A stretch of DNA of 64,000 bases from Candidatus Sedimenticola endophacoides (GTDB lineage Bacteria; Pseudomonadota; Gammaproteobacteria; Chromatiales; Chromatiaceae). How positions within the stretch are numbered: the stretch's first letter is position 1; each line of letters opens with the position of its first letter. The notes under the pieces were generated by a model that was not told the origin of the DNA, made no database searches, and worked only from the letters and a program-made list of their open reading frames with translations. Positions 1 to 9,247 of the stretch are shown here, one piece after another. The stretch lies in NCBI GenBank assembly GCA_003062205.1, contig PQCP01000104.1:1-64000 (forward strand), written 5' to 3'. Position numbers and translations under genes: made by a program.

Positions 1-94
1 GTCACTCCCTATCGGTCGTAACTGCGGCCATACAACCGCGCCTACGCCTATCGGGGACTAACCGCCTTCGCTTCGCTCTCCATGGCGGTTAGCG
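1..94 (-). repeat. 300-bp repeat, copy A (cut by window edge)
   Basis: These bases match the last 94 bases of the full copy at 19173-19472, ending in GGCGGTTAGCG. The rest lies outside the window. The terminal inverted pair CTAACCGCC/GGCGGTTAG is complete. The minus strand is given because the repeat is described here in the direction CGCTAACC to CACTCTTG, which is also the direction of transcription of the adjacent rnf operon. The last codons and stop of the small gene at 58-309 fall in this repeat. Confidence 0.9.
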
Positions 95-309
95 GCTGTA
101 GGGGCGCATCCGCCCCCCGCCGCGGCAGGCGCCCGCCGTGGCGCGCCGCCGCCCTCCCTTTCCGCGCAGCCTTTGTTGGCGCAGGCGCCGCACCCGGGGC
201 GGTAGGCCTCGCCGCGCCCCGGCTCGCGGCGCAGCAGCCAGCGCTGAAACAGCACCCAGAGGGCGCACAGCAGGCTCAGTCCGAGCAGGGCGAGGAGGTG
301 GTTGAGCAT
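58..309 (-). CDS. Small membrane protein with Cys-rich tail, 3' end inside repeat A
   Basis: An 83-residue reading frame starts 10 bases after the rnfA stop, so it is probably the last gene of the rnf operon. Residues 3-21 form one hydrophobic helix, followed by a basic stretch and the Cys motif GCGACANKGC, then a low-complexity Gly/Ala/Arg tail. A single helix plus CxxC-type motif resembles FeoB-associated or NqrM-like small proteins, but I cannot assign a family. The last ten or so residues and the stop codon are encoded by repeat A, so the original C-terminus was probably replaced when the repeat arrived. A role in Fe-S or flavin maturation of Rnf would fit the context but is only inference. 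Confidence 0.55.
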   Translation of the reverse strand: MLNHLLALLGLSLLCALWVLFQRWLLRREPGRGEAYRPGCGACANKGCAEREGGGAPRRAPAAAGGGCAPTAANRHGERSEGG

Positions 310-319
310 CCCCCTCCCC

Positions 320-898
320 TCAGCCGGAGCTGAACAGCCCGGCGAAGCCCATGAAGGCCATGGAGAGGATGCCGGCGATGATCAGGTTCATGGCGGTGCC
401 CTGGATCAGGGCGGGTATGTCGGACAGCTCGGCCTCCTCGCGGATACCCGCCATCAGCACCATCGCCAGGGTGAAGCCGGCGCCGGCGCCGAGGGCGAAC
501 ACCAGCCCCTCGGTGAATCCGTAGCCCTTGTTGGTGGCGAAGATCGCCAGACCGAGGATGGCGCAGTTGGTGGTGATCAGGGGCAGAAAGATCCCCAGGG
601 CCTTGAACAGGGCCGGACTCAGCTTCTTGATCGCCATCTCGATGAACTGCACCGTGCTGGCGATCACCACGATGAAGCTGATCAGCCGCAGGTAGGGGGC
701 GTGGGGCAGGATGTAGGTGTTGAGAAACCAGCTGCAGATGGCGGTGATCACCAGCACGAAGGTGGTGGCCAGGCCCAGCCGGAACGAGGTCTCCAGGCGC
801 CCCGAGACCCCGAGGAAGGGGCACAGGCCCAGGAAGTAGGCGAGTACGAAGTTGTTGACCAGCAGGGCGCTGATGAAGATCCAGATCAGATTGTCCAT
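320..898 (-). CDS. rnfA: Ion-translocating oxidoreductase subunit RnfA
   Basis: This is the RnfA/NqrE membrane subunit, 192 residues, the usual length. It is almost entirely hydrophobic with about six helices. Family-typical stretches include NNFVLAYFLGLCPFLGVSG near the N-terminus and ITTNCAILGLAIF in the middle; each carries the conserved Cys that, in the related Nqr/Rnf structures, binds an intramembrane iron centre between RnfA and RnfE. Rnf couples electron transfer between ferredoxin and NAD to Na+ or H+ movement across the inner membrane. It lies 58 bases after rnfE on the same strand. Confidence 0.95.
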   Translation of the reverse strand: MDNLIWIFISALLVNNFVLAYFLGLCPFLGVSGRLETSFRLGLATTFVLVITAICSWFLNTYILPHAPYLRLISFIVVIASTVQFIEMAIKKLSPALFKALGIFLPLITTNCAILGLAIFATNKGYGFTEGLVFALGAGAGFTLAMVLMAGIREEAELSDIPALIQGTAMNLIIAGILSMAFMGFAGLFSSG

Positions 899-956
899 GA
901 CACGCCCCCTCCCCGCTTGCTCCGGGCGTGCCTGCCGTTTGACTCTGCGGCTCGGC

Positions 957-1604
957 TCATAACATCTCCCTCTCGGTGGCGGCCACCTCGGCCAGGAAGG
1001 CGCGTTTGCGGGCCGCGATCCAATTGAACAGCAGCAGCAGCAACCCCAGGGTAATAAAGCCGCCCGGGGGCAGGATCATGATTACCCAGGGCTCGAAGCC
1101 GGGGCCGAACAGGTCCACGCCGAACAGGCTGCCGTTGCCGAGGAGCTCGCGCACCCCGCCCAGCGCCAGCAGGGCGAACATGAAGCCGGCGGACATGCCG
1201 GCGGCGTCCACCACCGCCATCCGCACCCCGTGGCGCGAGGCGAACGCCTCCTGTCGGCCCAGGATCATGCAGTTGGCGACGATCAGAGGAATGAACGCCC
1301 CCAGCTCCTTGTGGACCGCCGGCAGCAGGGCCAGGATGGTGTAGTCGGCGATGGTCACAAAGGTGGCGATGATGATGATATAGAGCGAGATGCGCACCTG
1401 TTTCGGGATCAGATGCTTGAGTGAGGCGACCAGAAAGCTCGACCCCATCAGCACGAACAGGGTCGCCAGCCCCATCACCAGCGAGTTGAGCGCGGTATTG
1501 GTCACCGCCAGCATCGGGCACATGCCCAGCACCTGGACGAATACCGGATTTTCGCGCCACAGTCCCTTGATGAACGACTCGTAGCTGCTCTGCTCTCTAG
1601 CCAT
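957..1604 (-). CDS. rnfE: Ion-translocating oxidoreductase subunit RnfE
   Basis: A 215-residue membrane protein of the RnfE/NqrD family. The N-terminal signature GLWRENPVFVQVLGMCPMLA and the mid-protein IVANCMILGRQEAFA are typical; the Cys in each pairs with those of RnfA. About six membrane helices are visible. It follows rnfG after 63 bases and precedes rnfA, giving the order C-D-G-E-A known from acetogenic clostridia rather than the A-B-C-D-G-E order common in gammaproteobacteria. Confidence 0.95.
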   Translation of the reverse strand: MAREQSSYESFIKGLWRENPVFVQVLGMCPMLAVTNTALNSLVMGLATLFVLMGSSFLVASLKHLIPKQVRISLYIIIIATFVTIADYTILALLPAVHKELGAFIPLIVANCMILGRQEAFASRHGVRMAVVDAAGMSAGFMFALLALGGVRELLGNGSLFGVDLFGPGFEPWVIMILPPGGFITLGLLLLLFNWIAARKRAFLAEVAATEREML

Positions 1605-1667
1605 GCCGGGGCCCTCCTGAAGCTCCGCTGGGATGCAGGGTAGGCGGGTGCGTGAGCGGTCGTCCGG

Positions 1668-2321
1668 TCATTGCTCCGCCTCCTCGATGCCGGGTTGGCC
1701 GTCGGGGGCGGGCAGGCGTCCCTTCCAGCGTTGATGCCCCTCGTTGATGATGCGCGCCACCGCCTTGGATGAGATGGTGGCGCCGGTGATCGCGTCGATC
1801 TCATTGGGCGCGGAACGGGTGCCTTTTTTCACCGCGACGATTTGCGGCTCGATGGCCAGATCCTCGAAGTTGGCGACGAACTCCGCATCCTTGTAGATCT
1901 TGTCCCCCAGCCCCGGTGTCTCGCGGCTCTCCAGGATCCACATGCCGAGCACCCGGCGCTCGGCGGGGGCGTAGCCGTAGAGTACGCGGATGGTGTCCTG
2001 AAAGCCGGGCCCGGCGCTGTTGATGGCGTAGCCGACCAGTGCCCCCTGGGGGTCGTAACCGCCGTAGACCACCTCCTCGCCGCGCGCCTCGGGGTTCTCT
2101 TTGAGACCCTCGGGAGTGGACTCGAATTTGCGGATCCGGGTTACCCCGGGCAGCACCCGGAACACCGCCTGGCGCAGCTCCTCCGCCTTGTTGGCGGTGA
2201 TGGTGGGCAGGGTCGCTTCGTAGATGGCGATAATCGCCAGGCCGGAGATGAATCCGGCGAAGGCCAGCGACAGGGCGAGGCGGGCGCTGCCCGGCTCCTT
2301 TACGCCGTTGCCGATGCTCAT
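1668..2321 (-). CDS. rnfG: Rnf FMN-binding subunit RnfG
   Basis: A 217-residue protein with one N-terminal membrane helix (about residues 15-34) and an FMN-binding domain outside it. The motif AITGATISSKAV near residue 180 contains the Thr to which FMN is covalently attached in RnfG/NqrC proteins. The stretch ESRETPGLGDKI is also typical. Its ATG overlaps the rnfD stop in an ATGA, indicating coupled translation. Length is normal for the family. Confidence 0.95.
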   Translation of the reverse strand: MSIGNGVKEPGSARLALSLAFAGFISGLAIIAIYEATLPTITANKAEELRQAVFRVLPGVTRIRKFESTPEGLKENPEARGEEVVYGGYDPQGALVGYAINSAGPGFQDTIRVLYGYAPAERRVLGMWILESRETPGLGDKIYKDAEFVANFEDLAIEPQIVAVKKGTRSAPNEIDAITGATISSKAVARIINEGHQRWKGRLPAPDGQPGIEEAEQ

Positions 2322-3346
2322 GACGTCTGCTCCCCCCGGTCCCGCCCGCCGCCGCGCCCGAACACGCGCGGCTGGGTGTAACGGTCGATCAGCGGGGTGG
2401 CCGCGTTCATCAGCAGGATGGCGTACATCATACCCTCGGGAAAGCCGCCGAAGACCCGGATCAGCACCACCAGGAAGCCGGTGCCGAGCCCGAATATCCA
2501 GGCCCCGCGCGGGGTCAGCGGTGAGGTGACCGGGTCGGTGGCCATGAACAGGGCGCCCAACAGCATGCCGCCGGAGAGGAGGGTGAACAGCGGCCCGGGA
2601 TAGCCATCGCCGGTCAGGCTCAGCAGGGCGGAGAAGGTGGCTGCGGCGAGAAAGATGCCGGCGGGGATGCGCCAGTCGAAGTCCCGGCGCAGCAGCAGGA
2701 ACAGCCCGCCGAGCAGCAGCAGGGCGCCGCTGGTCTCGCCGATGCAGCCGCCGGTGTTGCCCAGCAGCAGCTCCGGCAGGGCCGTCCCCTGCTGCTCGAA
2801 CTTCATCAGTCCCAGGGGGGTGGCGGAAGAGAGGGCATCATAGGCCGGACTCTGAAAGGGCAGGGCGAGGAGGCTCGGCGGGATCTCCCAGAAGGGGCCG
2901 CCGGACGGGGCCCAGGTGGTCATGGCGATGGGGAAGGTGCCGAGCAGGAAGGCGCGCCCGACCAGCGCCGGGTTGAACAGGTTGTGGCCCAGCCCGCCCC
3001 AGATCACCTTGCCGATGCCGATGGCCACCGCCGCGCCCAGGAAGGCCATCCACAGGGGCAGGCCCGGCGGCAGGGTGAGGCCCAGCAGCAGGCCGGTGAG
3101 CAGGGCGCTGTTGTCGCCGATGGCGGCGCGCCGCCGGGAGGCGGGGGTGAACGCCCACTCCGTGGCCAGGGCCCCGGCCATCGAGGCGAGCAGCACCAGC
3201 AGCGCGCCGAGGCCGAAGAACCAGATCCCGGCCAGGGTCGCCGGCAACAGGGCCAGCCATACGTCGAGCATCGCCCGGGGGGTGTTCATCCCCTGGCGCA
3301 GCATGGGTGCCGGCTGAAGCAGCAGATGGGGTTCGTGTTGGCTCAT
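2318..3346 (-). CDS. rnfD: Ion-translocating oxidoreductase subunit RnfD
   Basis: RnfD/NqrB-type membrane subunit of 342 residues. The start at 3346 is chosen because it overlaps the rnfC stop as ATGA and gives the normal length; a longer reading frame upstream is not needed. Helices fill the protein, with the conserved GHNLFNPALVGRAFL and the covalent-FMN site SSATPLG in the middle. The end overlaps rnfG by four bases. RnfD is thought to form part of the ion path in the inner membrane. Confidence 0.95.
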   Translation of the reverse strand: MSQHEPHLLLQPAPMLRQGMNTPRAMLDVWLALLPATLAGIWFFGLGALLVLLASMAGALATEWAFTPASRRRAAIGDNSALLTGLLLGLTLPPGLPLWMAFLGAAVAIGIGKVIWGGLGHNLFNPALVGRAFLLGTFPIAMTTWAPSGGPFWEIPPSLLALPFQSPAYDALSSATPLGLMKFEQQGTALPELLLGNTGGCIGETSGALLLLGGLFLLLRRDFDWRIPAGIFLAAATFSALLSLTGDGYPGPLFTLLSGGMLLGALFMATDPVTSPLTPRGAWIFGLGTGFLVVLIRVFGGFPEGMMYAILLMNAATPLIDRYTQPRVFGRGGGRDRGEQTS

Positions 3347-4683
3347 GCCGCCTCCACCTTTTTGTGTCTGATGCTCTCCTTCGCGCTGCGGATCAGCTGC
3401 ACGATGGGGATGTTGGAGGGACAGGCGAAGGTGCAGGCACCGCACTCCACGCAGTCCATCAGCTGGATCTCCTTCATCTGGTCGAAGCGGCGTGCCCGGG
3501 CCAGGCGGGCGAAGCGCGACGGATTGAGGAAATAGGGACAGGCCTCCAGGCAGCGGCCGCAGCGGATGCAGGGGTGGGCCGGTGGGCGCGCGGTTTCGGC
3601 CTCGGTGAAGGCGAGGATGCCGGAGCTGTCCTTGAGCAGGGGCACGTCCAGGCTGGCCACCGGACTGCCCATCATCGGGCCGCCCATGATCACCTCCCGG
3701 GTCTCCTCCTTGAGGCCTCCGCAGAAGCGCAGCACCTCGCGCACCGGGGTGCCGAGGGGGACGATCAGATTGGCCGGGTAGGCGGCGCCGGGGCCGGAGA
3801 CGGTGACCACGCGCTCGATCAGCGGCATGCCACGGTCGAACCAGTCGGCGATCGCCACCAGGGTGCCGACGTTGTTGACCACCACGCCGATGTCACGGGG
3901 CAACTGACCGGCGGGGACCTCCTGGTCGTAAACCGCCTTGATCAGCATCTTCTCCGCACCCTGGGGGTACTTGACCGGCAGGGAGACCACCTCGACCGGC
4001 TGCCCCGGCTCGATGCGCTGCTTGAGCACCTCGATGGCGTCGGGTTTGTTGGACTCGACGCCGATGGTGGCCCGCTCCGCCCCCAGCTTGGTCAGCAGGA
4101 TCTCGATGCCGCGCAGCAGGGCGTCCGGGCGTTCGATCATCAGGCGGTGGTCGTTGGTCAGGTAGGGTTCGCACTCGGCGCCGTTGACCAGCAGGCGGGT
4201 GATGCGCTGGCCCTCGGGGATGGCGTATTTCACGTGTGCCGGGAAGGCGGCGCCGCCGAGGCCGACGATCCCCGCACGCTGGATCTGCTCGATGAACGCC
4301 TCCATCGGCAGGGCCGCCCAGTCGATGGCCGGTCGGGGCTCGACCTGCTGGGTGGAGTAGGGGTCGGCATCGATCACGATGGCCGGGCGGAAACTGCCGT
4401 CCGGGTAGCGTTCCGAAGCGATGCCGCGTACCCGTCCGGTCACCGGGCTGTGCAGGCAGGTGGAGACGAAGGCCCCCGCCTCGGCGATCATCTGGCCGCG
4501 CCGCACCTGCTCTCCGGCGCTGACCAGGGGGCGGGCCGGCGCGCCGATGTGCTGGCCGAGGGGCATCACGTAGCGATCCATGAAGGGCACCCGCTGGATC
4601 GGCCGGTCCACGGTCTGCTCCTTGTGACCGGCGGGGTGCACCCCATGGCTGAAGCCACCGCCGAAGAGGTTGAAGAGCGACAT
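3343..4683 (-). CDS. rnfC: Rnf subunit RnfC, NADH/FMN and 4Fe-4S protein
   Basis: A 446-residue peripheral subunit. The N-terminal GGGFSHGVHPAGHKE, the flavin/NADH region with GIVGLGGAAFPAHVK and NGAECEPYLTNDHR, and the C-terminal 4Fe-4S motifs CIRCGRCLEACP and CVECGACTFACP are all typical of RnfC. The start at 4683 is the ATG opening the conserved N-terminus MSLFNLFGGG; in-frame sequence further upstream is not family-like. RnfC is the NAD(H)-reactive entry or exit point of the complex. It ends in an ATGA overlap with rnfD and starts 49 bases after the giant 1504-residue protein. Confidence 0.95.
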   Translation of the reverse strand: MSLFNLFGGGFSHGVHPAGHKEQTVDRPIQRVPFMDRYVMPLGQHIGAPARPLVSAGEQVRRGQMIAEAGAFVSTCLHSPVTGRVRGIASERYPDGSFRPAIVIDADPYSTQQVEPRPAIDWAALPMEAFIEQIQRAGIVGLGGAAFPAHVKYAIPEGQRITRLLVNGAECEPYLTNDHRLMIERPDALLRGIEILLTKLGAERATIGVESNKPDAIEVLKQRIEPGQPVEVVSLPVKYPQGAEKMLIKAVYDQEVPAGQLPRDIGVVVNNVGTLVAIADWFDRGMPLIERVVTVSGPGAAYPANLIVPLGTPVREVLRFCGGLKEETREVIMGGPMMGSPVASLDVPLLKDSSGILAFTEAETARPPAHPCIRCGRCLEACPYFLNPSRFARLARARRFDQMKEIQLMDCVECGACTFACPSNIPIVQLIRSAKESIRHKKVEAA

Positions 4684-4732
4684 ACTCACGCCCCGCCCCG
4701 CGCCGGGGTCCACCCGCGGTCTGTGAGCGGGT

Positions 4733-7700
4733 TCATGGGCGATACCCCGCAAGCGACAGCAGGCGGCCCCTGATCCGCTCGGCCATCTCGTCCTGCTGGC
4801 GGGCTTGCAGCTCGGCAAGCCGGGCCTCGTATTCCGCGCGCAGGGTGTCGAGGGCCGCCTGGTGTTCGGCGGCCACCCGCTGTTCGGCCTCGCGGTTGAC
4901 CTGCTCGGTGAAGGGGGTGACCAGGCCGGCCAGCTCCTGGAGGGTGCGCCAGCGCGCCTGGCACTGCCCGATGCGCTCCATCAGCTGCGGGGAGACGGCG
5001 AGGCGGTGGCCGTCGGACTCCACCACCGGGGTCTTGGCGGCGCGCGCCGCCGCCTCCAGGGCCAGCCAGGAGGCGGCAGGGGTGGGACCGGGGGTCTGCT
5101 CATCGACGGCGCTGAAATGGCCGGCGAAGCGCTCCTCGCCGAGGGCCCAGCGCAGCGGGGTGATCGCCTGCCCGTCGCCGTCCAGGGACCAGGCGGCCCG
5201 TGGCTGGGGATTTCCGGAGAGGTCGATGCGGCTGCCGAAGACCCCGGCGGCGCCGGGATCGTACCGGAACAGCGGACAGGCGCGCCCCTGCACCGCGCGT
5301 CGCGCCTGGATCACGGTGCGTTCGGTGGCGAAGCCGTGGCGCGCGGGGCTCGGGGCGTGGAGGCGGATCAGGGCCGCACCGGGGAAGGCGAGCGCCTGGC
5401 GGACGCTCTGTTGCAGATGCCCCGGGTCGGAGATGGAACACTGGGCGACATAGGCCGCACGCTGGGCCAGGGCCATCAGGGCCAGATCGGTGCCCGGGTC
5501 GTTGCGGCTGTCGAGGGGGCGGCTGCGGCGCCCGCGCTGGTCGAGGCCCATATCCAGCTCGCTCAGTACCACGATCTTGACCGGGAGCTGGCTGCCCAGC
5601 AGCCAGGCGATCTGACTGAAGCCCCTGCCGCCCAGCTCCCCCTCGCTGCCGACCAGAAACAGCGGCGGGCAGAGTTGGCGTTGGGTGGCGTCCAGCTCCT
5701 CCCAGCGCAGCGGCCGAAGCGCCCCGGCATCCTGGCGCGGATCGAGCGCCGCCCGGGCCTGGCGCAGCAGATTCAGGGTGGCCAGGGTCTCTCCCGCCTG
5801 GGTCTGCAGCAGGCCGGCGGCGAGTTGGGGGGCGTTGCCGGTGGTGTCGATGGTGACCGGGGCCTCGAACGGGTTGTTTGGGAAGGTGCCGGCCCAGCGC
5901 GCCACCGAACCGGCGGCGATGGCCAGGCCGTAGCGGGCGCGACCCAGGCCGTAGCGCCCCTCGCTCAGGCGCCAGTGGATGTCGGCCAGGGCCCGGGCCA
6001 GGCCCACCAGGCGCTGCATCTGCTCGGTCTCGACCTCCCGGGCGCCGAGCCGGGCCAGATCAACCTCCTCGCCCGCATTGGCCTTCAGACTGTCGGCCAG
6101 GTGGTCCAGGTCGTCGGTCGGCAGGGCCTCGGCGAGGGTTTCGCTGATGAGTTTGCGGAGTCCGTCCAGGGTCTCGCCCAGCTCCCGGGTGAGGGTCTGG
6201 TGCAGGGGCTGTTGCCGGAACTCGGTGGCGCCCAGCAACTGGCGCAGGATGATCTTTTCTCCGGCCCCGGCCTCGGCACTGTCGCCGCCGGTCATCGCCA
6301 GGGCGCAGTGGCGCGACAGCATCAGGGCGGCCATCGAGTCCATGGCCTGTTCGTGTTGCAGGCGGGTGATGGTCGTCGAGTCGGTGTCGGGGGTCTGCTG
6401 CCAGAGACGCCACAGGCGCCGCGCGTCAGCGATGATCTCGGGGCTCTGGGGATCGCGGGTCAAGGCCAGGTCCTGACAGCTGGCGGTGCAGATGCCGCAC
6501 CCCTTGCAGGCGTCTGGATTGATCACCAGCGCGAGCAGTTCGCCGCCGTCCTTGCGCTGTCGCTCGCCGGCCTGGAACAGGGGCTCGGTCACCGCCAACG
6601 GCAGCGGGCCGATCGTCTCGCGCAGGGCGTCGATGTCGGCCTCAATGGCCTCCAGGCGTTCGCCGCTGAGCCGGGCCTTGTCGCGCAGCCACTGCCATGC
6701 CTGGTCGATCAGCCGGTCGGCGGCCCCGCCGGTGAACTCGCCGCTGCGCGCCATGGCGCTGATGCGCCCGGCCAGCTTGCCCGCCAGCGGGCGCAGGGCG
6801 TCGCAGCCGGCGGTGTTGACGCCGCGCTGGACCAGCGTCCCGGGGGGGAGCGCGGTGACCGCGATGGCGCTGTCCGGGCAGTCGATCCAACAGGCGCCGC
6901 AGGCGGTGCAGTTGATCGGGTGGAAGCCCGGCAGGGTGACGCGATTGGCGCTCAGGTCCTGGAAGGTGCTGCTCAGCGGCGGCACCGAGCCGGCGGCGAG
7001 GAACGGATCGACGGTGAGTTCGTCCTGTTCGCCGTTGCGATACAGCACGCCGATCTGATCCCAGAAGCGCGGCAGGCTTTCCAGGGTGGTGCTGCTGGAG
7101 CCCAGGTGCTGGACGATGGCCGGGGCCTCGTCCTGCCAGTGGCTCGGCGGGGGGGTGTCGGCGTTGCCCGGGTCGAGGGTTTCGAGGGCGTCGCAGCCGG
7201 CCTCGAAGGCGGCATCCAGGGTGGCGTGCTCCGCCCCTTCCGGCGTACCCGATCCTTCGCTCCAGGCGCCCAGGAGTTGGCGCCTGCCCTGGTCGATCAC
7301 CCCGTGTCCGGCGAGGGCGTTGAACAGCCCGCCGAGGATGTAGGCGTCGCGCAGTTCGGTCTCCCGGTAGGGGGCGGGGGGTAGGCGCAGCAGCGTCAGG
7401 CCGCGTTGGGCGATGGCGCCGCGGGTCTCGTAGCTCAATCCCTGCAACAGGCGTCCGGGGTCGTCGCACTCGGCGATCAGCAGCAGCCCCCCCTGGCGCA
7501 GGTTGCCGTGGAGGCGCGCCTGGCCCAAGTTGTTGCAGCCGATGGCGAGGGCGGCGTCCACCGGGGTGTCTCGGCCGCAGTCGCCGTGCCCCTCGGGGGC
7601 CATGAACAGGCGGTCGCCGACCCACTGGCTGCGGTCGTCCCAGCTCAGTCCGGGCTGGGTGCGCAGGTGGCCGCCGCCGAGGCGGTGCAGCAGTCCGGCG

Positions 7701-9247
7701 CTCTCGCCGACCAGGGCCTCGGCGCGCGCCTCGGCGATGCGGTAGATCTTCAGGGTGAGGGCCCCCGGGGGGCTGAGCAACGGCTGTTTGGTGCGCTCGC
7801 GCACACCGAGCCCTGCGATCTGCGGGTAGGCGCGGCGAATCCGGTCGAGCAGCACCTGGCGTTTTGGATGGCTGTTGTCGCCGGAGTAGAATTCGAGCCC
7901 GATATAGCGGGTGGAGCTGGCCGCGCCGCGCAGTCCCCGGCACCAGGCGATCAGATCGGCGCCGCGCAGGTGCAGTCCGGCGATGCCGTAGATGCCGCTG
8001 TGCAGGCGTGGCATCTGGCGCTGCTCCATGACCGGATAGCCGGGGTGGGTGTGGTCGCCGAAGCGGCCGTTGTCGAGGGCGCGGTGCATGGCCGCGCGCA
8101 GGCCGCCGAGCAGCGGCGTCTCCTCTCCCAGATGGCTCTCCAGACGCTCCAGCACCGCCACCTCGTGGCAGCCGCTCACCGCCTGCGCCAGCTCCGGGCC
8201 GGGTAACGGGTGCAGGCAGCGCACCCCCAGCACACCGACCTTCATCCGGTGCTCGGCACGCAGGTGGTCGGCGGCGGCGCGGGCGGTCTCGATGCCCGCA
8301 CCCTGGGCCAGGAGCAGGGTCTTGGCGTCCTCGCTGCGATAGCGCGAGAGGGCGCCGTAGCGTCGGCCGGTGAGTTGGGCGAATTCGTCGCAGGCGCGCT
8401 CGATGATCGGCCCCAGGTGGGCATCGAAATAGACACTGCCGCCGGCACGGGCGGCGGCGGCGATCTCGCCCCCCTTGAGACTGCCCTGGAGCATCGGCTG
8501 ATCCAGGTCGTGCCAGCGCGGCAGGCGCGGGCGCCGCTCACCGAACAGGATCTCCTGGGCCGGGGTGGGGGTGTCGATCCGCTCGTCGGGCGCACCCAGG
8601 TAGCCGTCTACCAGTTCGGCCGACGGCAGGCGCAGCTCCTGGGCCGAGAGGGCGGTCATCTCCGCGTCCATCGCCACGACGCCGGGGATCAACGCCTGTT
8701 CGGCGATGCGGTGGGCGATCAGGGTGAGGTCGACCGCCTCCTGCACGTTGACCGCGATCAGCACGAAGCAGCCGCTGCCGGCGAGCTGGTGCAGGGGGCG
8801 GTGGTCGCTGCCGAGGCTGTCGCCGCCCTGGGTGCTGATCTGTGTCACCAGGGGCAGGTGCCGACTGGCGGCGTCGCGCAGCAGCTGCTGGGCGCCGCCC
8901 AGTCCGCCGGAGGAGAGAAAGGTGGCGCAGCGGCGGCCGTTGAGTGCCTGACCGATGGCCGCGGCCAGGGCGCCTTCGGCGCTTTCGGCGTCGATGGTGG
9001 CGAGGGGCCGGCCGAAGGCGTTGCGGCCCGGCTCGGCGCAGCGCCGGCGCCAGCCGTGAGCGGCCCCTTCGGTGGCGGCGCAGGCGCTCAGCGCGGCACT
9101 GTCGCAGATCAGCGACTCGGTGTACCCGACGGCCCCGGCGCCCTCCAGCACCGCATCGGCGCGTAGCACGGGGGTGCCCTGTCGGCTGCCGAAGAGGCGT
9201 TTGTATAGGCGTATGGCGAGACGATTGGTGCCGCTGGCATCAAGCAT
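4733..9247 (-). CDS. Giant 1504-residue PFOR-like Fe-S protein, probably without thiamine site
   Basis: The domain order resembles one-chain pyruvate:ferredoxin oxidoreductase (NifJ): an alpha/PYR-like part (about 40-200), a domain II-like part (305-370, with LLAQGAGIETA and VLGVRCLHPLPG), a gamma-like part (about 445-660, with IGLEFYSGDNSHPKRQ), two 4Fe-4S motifs (Cys 780/783/786/790 and 914/917/920/924), and a beta/TPP-like part (about 1080-1390). A charged helical, probably coiled-coil, tail covers 1425-1500. In the beta-like part the GDG motif is GSEG at 1200-1203 and the usual EVYSNTGGQ segment reads SELDMGLDQRG, so thiamine-Mg binding looks lost. It sits between rnfB (8-base overlap) and rnfC. 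It is likely cytoplasmic and may be a structural or electron-wiring subunit between KorAB and Rnf; no activity can be assigned. Homology is by eye. Confidence 0.75.
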   Translation of the reverse strand: MLDASGTNRLAIRLYKRLFGSRQGTPVLRADAVLEGAGAVGYTESLICDSAALSACAATEGAAHGWRRRCAEPGRNAFGRPLATIDAESAEGALAAAIGQALNGRRCATFLSSGGLGGAQQLLRDAASRHLPLVTQISTQGGDSLGSDHRPLHQLAGSGCFVLIAVNVQEAVDLTLIAHRIAEQALIPGVVAMDAEMTALSAQELRLPSAELVDGYLGAPDERIDTPTPAQEILFGERRPRLPRWHDLDQPMLQGSLKGGEIAAAARAGGSVYFDAHLGPIIERACDEFAQLTGRRYGALSRYRSEDAKTLLLAQGAGIETARAAADHLRAEHRMKVGVLGVRCLHPLPGPELAQAVSGCHEVAVLERLESHLGEETPLLGGLRAAMHRALDNGRFGDHTHPGYPVMEQRQMPRLHSGIYGIAGLHLRGADLIAWCRGLRGAASSTRYIGLEFYSGDNSHPKRQVLLDRIRRAYPQIAGLGVRERTKQPLLSPPGALTLKIYRIAEARAEALVGESAGLLHRLGGGHLRTQPGLSWDDRSQWVGDRLFMAPEGHGDCGRDTPVDAALAIGCNNLGQARLHGNLRQGGLLLIAECDDPGRLLQGLSYETRGAIAQRGLTLLRLPPAPYRETELRDAYILGGLFNALAGHGVIDQGRRQLLGAWSEGSGTPEGAEHATLDAAFEAGCDALETLDPGNADTPPPSHWQDEAPAIVQHLGSSSTTLESLPRFWDQIGVLYRNGEQDELTVDPFLAAGSVPPLSSTFQDLSANRVTLPGFHPINCTACGACWIDCPDSAIAVTALPPGTLVQRGVNTAGCDALRPLAGKLAGRISAMARSGEFTGGAADRLIDQAWQWLRDKARLSGERLEAIEADIDALRETIGPLPLAVTEPLFQAGERQRKDGGELLALVINPDACKGCGICTASCQDLALTRDPQSPEIIADARRLWRLWQQTPDTDSTTITRLQHEQAMDSMAALMLSRHCALAMTGGDSAEAGAGEKIILRQLLGATEFRQQPLHQTLTRELGETLDGLRKLISETLAEALPTDDLDHLADSLKANAGEEVDLARLGAREVETEQMQRLVGLARALADIHWRLSEGRYGLGRARYGLAIAAGSVARWAGTFPNNPFEAPVTIDTTGNAPQLAAGLLQTQAGETLATLNLLRQARAALDPRQDAGALRPLRWEELDATQRQLCPPLFLVGSEGELGGRGFSQIAWLLGSQLPVKIVVLSELDMGLDQRGRRSRPLDSRNDPGTDLALMALAQRAAYVAQCSISDPGHLQQSVRQALAFPGAALIRLHAPSPARHGFATERTVIQARRAVQGRACPLFRYDPGAAGVFGSRIDLSGNPQPRAAWSLDGDGQAITPLRWALGEERFAGHFSAVDEQTPGPTPAASWLALEAAARAAKTPVVESDGHRLAVSPQLMERIGQCQARWRTLQELAGLVTPFTEQVNREAEQRVAAEHQAALDTLRAEYEARLAELQARQQDEMAERIRGRLLSLAGYRP

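Noticed and set aside
1..94. The repeat as an insertion sequence with transposase
   Set aside because: Only 300 bases long, no transposase motif, no target-site duplication at any full copy.
4805..7384. An 859-codon open frame antisense to the giant Fe-S protein
   Set aside because: Composition (Gly, Gln, Ala, Val) is typical of an antisense shadow in GC-rich DNA; the minus strand carries Cys motifs and domain-like sequence.
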